Of a DNA stretch of 64,000 nucleotides, positions 38,519 to 49,400 are shown one piece after another (positions within the stretch are counted from its first letter, which is position 1; each line of letters opens with the position of its first letter). Under the pieces are notes generated by a model. It searched no databases. It had not been told where the DNA came from and saw only the letters and a program-made list of their open reading frames with translations. A program made the position numbers and the translations under genes. This DNA comes from Fasciola hepatica (lineage: Eukaryota; Platyhelminthes; Trematoda; Plagiorchiida; Fasciolidae): assembly GCA_948099385.1 (NCBI GenBank), contig CANUEZ040000069.1:496001-560000 (forward strand). The letters run 5' to 3'.

Positions 38519-39537
38519 GTCTATGTCGGTTACGCACTGAGCTTGATCGTTTCCAGTTCTAACCAGATATTTTAGGCGAAACCTTTTACTTTCGTGTTGT
38601 TCTTTTGACGGCTATCTCAAAATATCGTCGGGTTGGAGGCAAGAGGAATGGGAGCATAAAGTGAAAAAGGGTCAAAAACGAAGCAATGAACACAAATCAG
38701 GCGAGAAATAACGAACTCGAATATAAATAGTCGCGACACTTGGCCATATCTTCTAATGTGGATGGGTCTCGTGGATGTCAACCCCGAGGCCTAACACATC
38801 CTACGTGACCAAGTCCATCGGTAATAACTGTCACACCATTTTACCGTTTTATGGATCACACACTGCTAAGGCAGGTCAAAAGCCTTACTGAGGCAAAGAA
38901 GGTTGTACAGCTAAATCGTATTCGAATAAGCGATGTGTACTGACCGATAAATGACCTCAATCAGTTCTAATCAATATGATTTAAGCACTTTTACCGGATG
39001 GTCTCTATAGTTAACAGGAGTATTCACTGACTGGACTGGATTGTGAGTGGTTCATCGGAAAAGCTGTGTTCAGATGTTCAATCGTGGTAGAAATTAAATC
39101 CATGGGTCCCCGATTTTCTTGAAGCTAGCGGTCACTAAGCAATTTGTAGGATCTAATTGGCTGTGACCCTGTTACAAAGCTATTTTACCATGATCACATA
39201 GTAACGAAACGAAGTTAGTCAAGGAACAAAAGATTATTCGAACGGTGAGCAATAAATCATTCATTTAAATTGTATCCATGACATAATAGATCATTCGATT
39301 ACTTCAGTACTACCACTGCACGGAACGATTAGTAGCCGTATGGCTTTCATGTCACTTGACATATCTTAGTATAATGAACGAGTCTTTAGCCTGCTCATTC
39401 GCAATCAACCTGTGTTCCGACACATTTCAAAATATGTGCCATCTAAAACATTATACTTTGACGAAAACTTGACGAATCAATATGGATACGTTTTTCGAAT
39501 AGGCTGCTTGTTTGATTAGGCCCTGACTGAAGTAGAA
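38519..39537. other. Spacer of the 0.8-kb inverted repeat
   Basis: About 1 kb of AT-rich DNA with no recognised gene. Confidence 0.5.
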
Positions 39538-40338
39538 GAAATGTATCAAGTATTACTCCACAGAAAAGAAACTGGGTGCTCACATAGACCCAGTAAAATC
39601 TTCAGACCTGACGCAGTCACAATGCCTGGATTCCCGCGAATGAACTTGAAGTAACATTTAACGACATGAAAGGAAACGAGCTTGCATGCCACACAGTTTC
39701 TTGGTCAATCCATAAGTTATTCGTTTGTGAAGCGATTTGACCCACTTGTCTTTTTGAATGAACTGACGCGTGCCGTTGCACTTGATACATCCAGTAATCA
39801 GGGTGTTTTAATCCAACACAAATCGGCAAGTATAAATGGAGAAAATACACATTGATTTCTCGATTTCAAACAGAATCCACAAGTCAGTAGCAGAGAATTA
39901 CAATAGCTCAGTTTCGCAGTTTCTTTATTGTCACATTACCAGTTATCAATGCAACAATAACACGATAGCAAAATGAAATGAGGAGTAAACACATGCATGT
40001 AATACGCTCTGCAATTACTCGTATATAGTTCTCAGTGTTCGCTGAATTATCTGATCTCGTACTGAAATACGCAAACACGGCACGGGGTGAATTCGCGTTC
40101 ATGTATTGTTTTGTTGACTAATCTGAGATGGTGCTCTATTTTGAAGAAAACGTACACGTTTTTAACGCTGGTTGTGTCGTTTGCGAATAGAAGAAAAAAA
40201 TATTTCCTCTAACCTGATAATATGTTCACAGCGGAATCTCTTTTTAAACCAACTTCCCGTTGTGAATGTTTGAGTGAACACAGATTTTCAAACGTAATAA
40301 AACAGTTAGAACAGAATAGGTCAAATTTGGACAGGCAC
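39538..40338. repeat. Right arm of the 0.8-kb inverted repeat, running into Helitron sequence
   Basis: Mirror of 37703-38518. The plus-strand frame from the ATG at 40222 (MFTAESLFKPTSRCECLSEH) crosses the end of the arm and continues into Helitron-like helicase sequence. The duplicated arm may therefore itself be Helitron-derived, and the left arm would then be an inverted partial copy. Confidence 0.9.
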
Positions 40339-41500
40339 AGCAACAATCAAGATGAAGGTTTCTTTCTTCGCATGTTGTTGCTAACTGTGCGTTGTCCAAC
40401 GTTTTTCCAGCAACTGAGAACTCTCAATGAATCCACGCGAGTGATGTTCTGGATTTATCGGAGAACGACCGACTCTGAGATGTAAGCGTTAATGAAGAGT
40501 ACAAAACATCACATTCCGCTCAACTTCGTGCATTGTTAGCAGTCATAATGACCACCTGATCTCAAACATCTCCAACCGTTATGGGAGAAATATAAATTGC
40601 AAATGGCTGGAAATATTTCCGCGTTGAATACGCAAGGAAATTTCAAATATATACATTGACTTCACAGCAGAAACCTACAGTGATGCGTTTATAATGATTG
40701 AAGATGTGTGCTTAGAATTGGTGAATAAAGTTCTCAATTAGTTGTGAATATCGTCACTTTGTTCGGTTTGGAATGGCTTAGTGAACAAAATACAACACGA
40801 TTGACATTTTGTCGTAAGCGAAATCAAAGGTTTCTGAGCTGAAGCGTGAATAAAATGGCATTTTTGATCAAATAATTCAAGTTATCCATAACGAGGTTGG
40901 AGAAATCGTCTTAGGTGCACAGGAGGAACGGGTGAAACGTTCCTAAACAAATTGATGCCGGCAGAAATTCTATCCCAAACTAGCATAGCCTTAGCTCTTG
41001 CGTCGTCCGGAATAGCTGCAAAATTGCTACCAGGTGGAAGAACTGCTCATTTCGCTTTGAAGTTGGCACTGAAAATGCAGTTCATTGAAACCCCCTCGAG
41101 CAGCATTTTGGAGACATTCGAATGAGGAATGTATTATAGAAATGCAAATTTATTTTTTGGGATCAATGTACACTGGTACTCAAAAAATCGCTCGAGCCCT
41201 TGATCCATCATTGTCAGATCTCTGTAGAAACACTGGACGTTTTGGGAAAGCACTGATATCACTTGTAGATTTCAGGCAGACATTACCCGTAACTCTTTGA
41301 TCGACACCAGCGGACGAAATAAATGCTTGCCTGAAATACTCTGTTTTGTGGTGACAAGTGAAGACGATAAAATTAACTACAAAAGGTGTGTGTCTACCTG
41401 CAAAACTATCTATCAGCTGGAATATTCTTACATCAGTAGCCGGAAATCCGGGACGGAAGGTTGAAGATTGATCAGACCTGAGAACGAATTTCACTGCCTC
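40339..41500 (+). mobile_element. Degenerate Helitron (Pif1-type helicase region)
   Basis: Successive plus-strand fragments match Helitron helicases in order. At 40345-40485: DEGFFLRMLLLTVRCPTFFQ then LRTLNE, as in the conserved E-x-FYLR-LL-x-x-x-x-GPTSF-x-x-LRTVNG block. Around 40500-40700: AQLRALLAVIMTT and TYSDAFIMIEDVCLELVNK in other frames. At 40922-41120: GGTGETFLNKLMPAEILSQT, SIALALASSGIAAKLLPGGR and TAHFALKL, which is the Walker A region with the catalytic lysine replaced by glutamate. At 41085-41300: ALDPSLSDLCRN and FGKALISLVDFRQTLPV, the Walker B and following motif, with Val in place of Gly in GDFRQ. Frameshifts and stops show it is dead. No HUH replicase or terminal hairpin is recognised; 41300-41500 keeps weak similarity. 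Confidence 0.85.
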
Positions 41501-43642
41501 AAACGTCTGCAGTTTGTTGATTTCAGAAGAAGAATTGGTTGAAAAATTATATCCAATACTCAAAGCAAACAAAAGAATCATGGTTAGTTGAGTGAATGAG
41601 CTACTCCTGCGGTCAAGAACAAAGACGTCTATGAACTTTACAATATTACTTCAATCTATCTTTCAAAGTAAGGCAGTCATGTACAAGTCCGTCGACACTG
41701 TTTTGGAAACAGATGAGGCATATGATCCCTACTGATATGCCATTTCCGTTTAGGAAATCGCAGTTCTCAATTCGACCGGCGTTTGCAATCACCATCAACG
41801 AAGCTTATGTCCAATCTTTAGAATGGTGTGGTTTATACACGGGTTGTTTCTTACATGGACATTTTTGTGTTGCATGTTCCAGAGTAAGCAAACCAGACAA
41901 CCTCTATACGTATACACAATGAAAAAACGAATGATATTGTGTTATCACAAGCATTGTGAAATTATACACAATAGAAATGGTAGCTTTTGATTTTCTTCCT
42001 TTTGCAGTTAACCAGACAGACACAGCAAGCGTGGCCGAATAAAGCTGGTACGTTGCAAACATATTCACATAAATGAAATGGACCAATTTCATTTCTCTAA
42101 TGAGTTCTTATTGCGTATCATGTACAATCGGCAGTCTATATCCATAAAGATTTATTATCTCATTTGCCCCAGGTCATTCATAATTGCGTGCAAGCTGACA
42201 AATTTTGGGAATCAGTGAATTGTTTTTTACGCTTTGTTTTTACCACCAGTGATTTTATACTATAACACAATATAATCTTTATCGAAAGTGCCATTGGCTC
42301 TTGGATTGAACAACAGATGACTGATATAATCTTCACTTTTGCAGCTGCAGTTATCAAATTGGAAAATCCATGACGACTTCAGCTAAAATATTTTTGATAA
42401 GTGATTGTCTTTAACCTTCGATTACGTCAGTGATTGGTGTGAATATTTGTGTAGTAATTATCAGGGGACGTCCAATAAATTATCATAGGTGAAGGTGACG
42501 AGTTATTCCAAAAAATGTGAATGTTTGAGTACGTACGTGGCTCACTGGGATCTATCTAGTAAAAGCATCATACATAGATCAGCTTATCCTTTGGCCCCGG
42601 GTGAAGCTTTGCAATCCTCACAACAAACATTCTACAACAAGATCCTTTAAAATTCTACAGAAGTTGACATCTTTATTTAGGTTCTTTTGTTGACTTGATC
42701 ACCTCACCATGATTATGTCCAGTTTGAAATTTGGTTTTAAGGGGGCAGGAATGAATTTGCCTATTGCTGTAGAAAACTTCATGTGAGTTGAACTAGGCTG
42801 ATCTCAATGGCGGCCATTGCCCTTGACCAAAGAGACCGGCATGTGAAGTCAGTTGAAGAATAATCATCTGTGTGATAGTAGATTGGGATGATCACTAGCA
42901 TTTTCCACCATATATCAACCTTGATAAGATAATGTCGTCCATCATAACGGTATAATCAAGAGATGACAGCATGACAAGGCTTCACGCAGCAGGTCTCAAA
43001 TTCAGCATAGCATCACAGTATGCAAGAAACCTTTATATATCGAAACGATTCAAAATGTGATGCAGTCACATGAAACAAACGGAAGGGTTTATAAGGGATG
43101 TACAGGGATATACAGTTTATAATATTCCTCATAAGAATTCATGCGTATATATGACGTCAAAGATATTGTCGGCTCTGTTCCGAGTAAACGAACTGATATC
43201 GGGAAAGTGTTCTGGATTAAAACACTGATGGCTATTTCAGCAAATATTGGTTTGAGTTAAAACAATTATTAGTCATAAAAATACTTGCCAGTTTTTTTTA
43301 GGAAGGTGTAATATTGTTTGCTTTCTTTTCGGAAAACACCAAACAAATTCCTCACACATACCCAAAGTCCAGCTAAGAATAAGGTAACTTAAATGAATCC
43401 CTCATTTAGCTTGTCAAATCACTCCGAGTTTGGTGTGACACCTGATCTATATTGACGATGGTAATGGTCACAATCATGCTACAACAAGATCACTTGATGT
43501 GAATAAATTTATATCGCTTCGTTTCTTTCTTTTTCAGTGCTCCGGATTGTTATCAAGAACCCAAACGGTTTTTCACATCTTTATTTTCTTGTGTGATGGT
43601 ATAATTTTAGGGATCAATGTAATGTAGCCAGCGCAGCACTTG
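41501..43642. other. No gene recognised
   Basis: AT-rich DNA. The 3' end of the Helitron should lie here but I cannot place its CTRR hairpin end. Confidence 0.4.
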
Positions 43643-44123
43643 TTAGGCACCAAGTGAGGTTGTCTTTTGCACAGTATGTTGCAAGCTGTGAGAGCTGTCA
43701 ATTTCCTTTGAATTTTCATACAGAGTGTGCACTTTCGTTCTACAGCCAATTTCTCTGTGAGTACAAGCATTGTCGTAAAGAAAACGAAAATTCCAATCAG
43801 GTCCTAATCTGCTAAAACACTTTCCTGGGAATGAATTATCGATCTTATTCAAATTGAGTCTGTTGGCATACATTGATAAAACTCAGCCATAAATTTTCCA
43901 GTAAATCCACTACTGTAAAGACTGATAACAAATGGACATATATGTCAATGTTTATAAGATATGTAGCCTCATATGGAGTATGACCCAGCGCATTATTCAG
44001 CAGGAAGACCAGTGCGTGGAAGTTATTCTTCTTGCAGACAGGGTTGCATTGTAGTGAAAGTTCCCGTTTTACACAGTGTAGCTGTGACGTATCGTTCCTT
44101 AGAACCCAGGGATAAATTGTCAT
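43643..44123 (-). pseudogene. Possible DDE transposase remnant (pogo/Tigger-like)
   Basis: On the minus strand, 44123-43845 contains FHALVFLLNNALGHTPYEAT, which resembles the DNAPGHP-type motif holding a catalytic Asp in jerky/pogo/Tigger transposases. The following IDIYVHLLSVFTVVDL sits where VxFLPPNTTSLLQPxDQG is expected. A second frame, 43873-43643, contains WNFRFLYDNACTHREIGC, again around a DNA-x-x-H motif. The bases just upstream of each (about 44101-44151 and 43821-43870) are similar, suggesting a roughly 280-bp tandem duplication. Both copies are too decayed for a firm family call. Confidence 0.35.
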
Positions 44124-46400
44124 TCTTATTCAAACTGTTTCTGTTAGCATGAAGTAGTGAAATATGATTACGTACTGTAATACTGGCTCAAGAAGCGTGG
44201 ATCATATATACTGGAAAGTGCAGTTGCGTTATTCTTTACCGGGAGCTATAATCGGTGAAATGCTTATTATTCTATGAAAAAGGTTTCATCCTGATGCAGC
44301 TAGCATTATTATCGGAATCTGATATATTCGATGAGTGTACACCAATCCTTGTTATTACACCAAGTTTACGTCAATGATGAGAAAAGACATGCTAACATTC
44401 TCAAACAGAATAAGATGCATGTTTTCACTGAAACAAGTGTTCGGTGGGCTTGAACAATGCTACTCCTCTCCCCTATCATGAAACAGTGGATGTTCCCGGT
44501 TTACAGCAAAACGTTCTTCATCTTAAAGACAACAAAAGGAATATCAGTTGAAGCGCGCTCATATAAAGTCGTGTTTCGAGTCCCTCATTCAAAAGAAACC
44601 ATTTTTTTCGGTGCGATTTGTAAGCAATATGAAATGGCTGTTCAGATGTTGTTTAACATTGTATTTTCTGAACATGTTCGCTTGGCTTTTCTTCTTTCCA
44701 TGGGGCTGACAGAATTTGGAAAAATTAGAGAACCTTTCTAGTAAAATCAGCATTTATTTATCAGTGAAGACAGGTAAATTTGTTGAGTTAAAACTTCATC
44801 GGTTTACGAAAAAGATATCTTCAACATGTAACTGATTTCAGACTTCTAAACTTCAGACTGATTCATCGTTATGATCAAAGTCACACAAATTCAATCTTCA
44901 AATGATCGTAGCGGAAGCGGCATTGTTGGTATCAAGTTCTGTGTTTATTTATTTTGTGTTTTCTGTAATTGTGTACCACAGATATTTCAGGAAGTAACCT
45001 GTCCAAGGAAAATATAGGAAGGGTAATACGTTGAAGGAAATGGGCGTCAATGTGTGTTTATATGCATACTTGGATGAGCGTACTTCCTTCTATCTCACTT
45101 TTGTTTTACAGTCACAAATTACTACATTAGAACTACACAAACAGACATTATCATTTGTCTTATATTGCGGAAGTCTTGCTGAATTTGTTGACTCATCGAA
45201 TTGCTACTGAAATCAAAGCATACGTGTGTATCTGTGCAGTCTCCTGCAAAACGGGTGGTATAGAACAATTCGGATCTCGTGTCTAACTAAAGGCTTTATC
45301 AGACAAAATGTCAGTTTCTACCACGAGACTGTTCGTTATGCTTTTGGACAGATACATTAGCCATACTTTCTTCTCAAACTATCTGAGTCCAGGGGAAGTG
45401 GGACATTTGAGGTTGATTGCATTACCTTCTCTCTACAATCTGGGAGAACATAGTATATGATGACGATCAATCCTGTTTTACTAGTGCCATTACTTTTTCC
45501 GTCATTTCGGTTTATCATTCTGAAAACTGGAACTTAACTTGGTCAATATCTTGCAGGCAGGTGTTATATTTCAGTCAACCTTACATTTTGCCAACAGTGA
45601 GTAAATAAACATGGTATGAAGTAAATTTATTTCCGTGCTGCTTTACGTGGATCGCCAAATGACGCTAATGTTAAAAGTAAGATTTAGTATTGAGCACGTC
45701 AAGATGATTCTGATCTAGCGATTCATTTTTCGGTCAATGGGAACACCCGATGTCAAAATAGCAACGGATTCCAGCATATATAAACAACACGATTTACCTT
45801 CCTTCTTATTGCCTAATTTAAATAAACTTATGGCATTGGTACTTTAGGAAAAGTTTAGTCAAATTGCCTAAATTTTGATCAAGACGGCAGTGACTAATCG
45901 TTGGTTCCGCAGGTAATTTCTCTATTTTTGGAAATAATTAATTACATATGAGCAACCGTGAAAAGTGTTAATTGTTCCCGTCAGCAGCTTACTCCTTCAC
46001 AGTTTTGTCACGTGGGTATTTACTATGGTGCGATGAGTTCAGACTCCATTGCTATAATTTTGAGAATATATTAAATATCTAACTGTGGTTCAGGAAAATC
46101 AGAAATCGTCAATCTGAAAATATAATCGATGAATTTTATCAGTTGAATAATCTAGTTTAATCACCGTGCCACACTACCATAGTTTACATAGTAATCGATT
46201 CTGTCTTAACTGAAGCAGTTTATTGCATTGCGTAGACAAATGAAAGTAGAAATAAAACCTTTTCACCCTCCCCCCTCCTCCCTCCTATCATCTTGGAGAC
46301 AGTGAGTGTTTTAAAACCAATGACGATAGATTTTGTAAATAAAAAACGTCATATAAGTGTGATTTGTTCCATACAGGCGAATCATAAGAGCCAACTTGCG
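44124..46400. other. Mostly unassigned; one ATG frame
   Basis: 44457-44741 (+) is a 94-codon frame starting at ATG (MLLLSPIMKQWMFPVYSKTF) with no recognised domain and no good splice context. Just before the CUB gene, 46268-46290 is a C/T-rich tract. No convincing TATA box can be assigned. Confidence 0.3.
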
Positions 46401-49400
46401 ATGATCGTCAAAATTTTTCCACTAGCTATTTTGGGGTGTATATGCGGTATTTTTTACAGTAAGTAATCATATTTCAAGTTTTAAGTCACTTACTTATCCC
46501 TACTTTTACCGAAAATGATCGTCCAACTACTTGTTTCCTACTTATTAGCCGTCACCGCCCAGATACGTTACTACGGAGACCTGCAAAAGAATTTAACTGA
46601 CGACGAAACCAGCTTTGAGGTCGGAAAAGATCCTACTTTTTACGAGACGACGATATGCACGTATACAATAACCGGGTATTCCGGTGGTAAGATCACACTC
46701 CAAATAGATTCGTTACATGTGAGTAAAATGAATTCTATCTTTACAGATATTTCTCCATTTTGTTTCCCCCTGGGTGAATGTTGTCTCTGTCGTTAGTTTT
46801 CCGACTTCCAGCTCGGGAGAGAAGCTCACTATTATGACGGCTATCTCAAGGTTGCTGAGAACCGGAAATCACTAAATACCACGGATTATTCTGTCACGGG
46901 GACCGTGAAAGATAACTTTACAGTTCTTGGTAATGTTATGATAATGGAGATAAGGGTGACTAGGGATTACCACAAATGTTTTTTTGAAAGCAAAATTTAT
47001 ACAAAGTGAGTGCTTAAGACTGAAACCTTCCTCAACTTCATACATAATCAATCAGATTTTTGACATTATATGCAGATTTTGCTTATTGCATTCACATTCT
47101 AATTGTAGCAAATCTAAAATAAATAAAAAATGAATCATATAAAAGCGTGTAAACATTTGTTCATCCATTTTCTCCTGTTGTTGTTCGTCTTTTCTAGGAA
47201 AGAATTGTTTCTACGTTTGAAATGTACCCTGTGTCAGCCGAGTCTCAAAGGGGAGGCACTACACCCTTGATGCAAACATCCTGGTGGTAACAAGGTTTTA
47301 GTGTTGAGCTTCAGTGACTCGTGAGCGTCATACGGTGTGGTGTTGACTAAAGTACAAACCGTTGAGCGTAGACCAAGGTCGCCTCGGAACTAAATATTGG
47401 ACAGTAAAACATACGCTTATATTAAATTTCAACTCTAGACGGGACTAGGTGGATTTGAAGGGCTAGTGATTTCCAAAACCGAGAATAAACGAGTACGCGA
47501 TGCTCGAAATGACGCGGTGATCAGCAGAACCACATTTGTATACATCGGCTCCGAAAGGTTTACTAGGATTCCCCAGGTGATGGGGAATTCACAGTAGTAC
47601 GAAAGGTTGAAATAGATTTGCGTGAGCTGGAAAGAAAATAATCCCTCCCTATAAACTGAACAGGTTTTAATGTGTCAGAACCGAGATCGGTTCGGAGTGT
47701 ATCGAAAAATCGATGCGCAATGGGAAATGTTATGGTACAATTTTCTTTCTCAATAACACAGTGTAGTCGAAATCGTTGGTAGGTTGTCGACTTTTCATTC
47801 GATTGTAAAACCAGTCTAGAAAAATGTTCCCCGTGGTGACCGAAACGTCGACAACCTACCAACGATTTCAACTGCGCTGGTAATGAGCATTAAAATTCTA
47901 CCATGAACAGGCTTTATACTGAAGAATTTCGTTCCATTTGCTTTAAGTAACCGTGAACAGTCATTTTTCCTCGGTCATCCGTAAAGCGCACTTTATGTCG
48001 TTTATTCTGCCAAAAAATCGTCTTCTTCTTTATGAATATAAGATCATTACTGTGCTTGTCATGGAAGAAAATATACATACATATAGGATTAGCGAACAGA
48101 GAGACGACAATGACGTACATGTTGCTCAGATAAATACTTCTGGGCCGTTTGAAACAGAAATTTGCATGTGGGATAGCTAGAAGTTAGGCGTAACTACAGT
48201 GTTTGAAACCCAAGTTGATATAGAGTTTGGGTGTGGTATCACACATTGTAACAAAGACGATGACACACGGTAGTATACTTGTATTCCAACGGCAAAACAA
48301 GTCAAGTCATGAAACACATACAATCGGTTATGTAGCTCCTTTTCCAAACTGCGCGGCACTAACATTGCTACTGCCGCTGCTTGAGCGCTTCGACTGCGTT
48401 CTGGCCAGTTGCCCGTGGCCGATAGCTTGCTTCTCTTGGGCGTCATTTTGCTTCGGTTGGTCAGATTGTCTCACTTGACGGCTGGATCACCTCAGCCCCT
48501 CACCTGGGCTATCTTGTTGGTTGCAGAAAATCCCGCCGCTTCCCCTCTGGTAGTCCGTATGCCTCCTTTGTCTGCTTCGGGAAGCCTATGACATACTTGC
48601 TGTCTGTTTTTCTGTCTGTGGCCCTCGTTTGGTTCATCCGTTCGCCTTCATATTCACCTCGTTCCCTTGTCCCAGCATTCCCCGTTACAATAATATAGAC
48701 ACTTAGAATCAAAAAGCATATACGTTTGTTGAAATGTGGTCTCACCTGGGGAGTTCATTGGATAAGAAGCGGTTTGTCTTGGTCTACTGACGGTCGTTTT
48801 AGGAAAAGGTGCCACAAGAAGTAAGAGTTTATTGTACAGGACTGGAGATGGGCCGGGCTAAAATGAGGTAAAGTTGTTTTAGAAATATGTAAAGCATATT
48901 CAGAAGTAACAGCTGTGTGTTAATGTTCCTCGCAAAAATTCCCATAAAATAATCATACATTTGTGAAAGTTATTATCTTTTATTGAAAAAAAATTAATGA
49001 TTCATTCGACGCCTAAAGCCAGTTATAGCTTTTACAGGAACTTATCTACACTTAGAGAAGTTGGAATCCAACCTAACTGGAGAGAAAGTTGTTTTCTTCA
49101 ATTTTACTGTCAGACAGCTAGCCTGGTGAAACCAAGCAACCCTATTTTGTCAGATAAGATATATTGCTTCCCCCAATATCATGTCGATTCATTTACATGT
49201 GTGAATAACGACTAGCCAAAGTATGTGAGGACTTCTGATCAATCTATTCGACCTCGGGGGCAAATTTCTTGACGATTGGAGTTGATCGCTCGGGTATATC
49301 GTATGCGATCAACGGTAGATGAAACGGAGTCCGAAAGTGGTGCGAAGGAAACACTGCTTCAGTAAGCCCTCAGACTCCTACGAAGAAGGTTTATTGCTTA

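Noticed and set aside
41180..41581. 133-codon minus-strand frame
   Set aside because: Antisense to the Helitron helicase remnant, which has recognisable motifs on the plus strand.
46515..46550. Alternative start of the CUB gene at the ATG at 46515 (MIVQLLVSYLLAVTA)
   Set aside because: It also resembles a signal peptide, but the upstream exon 46401-46458 has a GTAAGT donor in the right phase for the strong acceptor at 46548, giving a better model. It remains possible.
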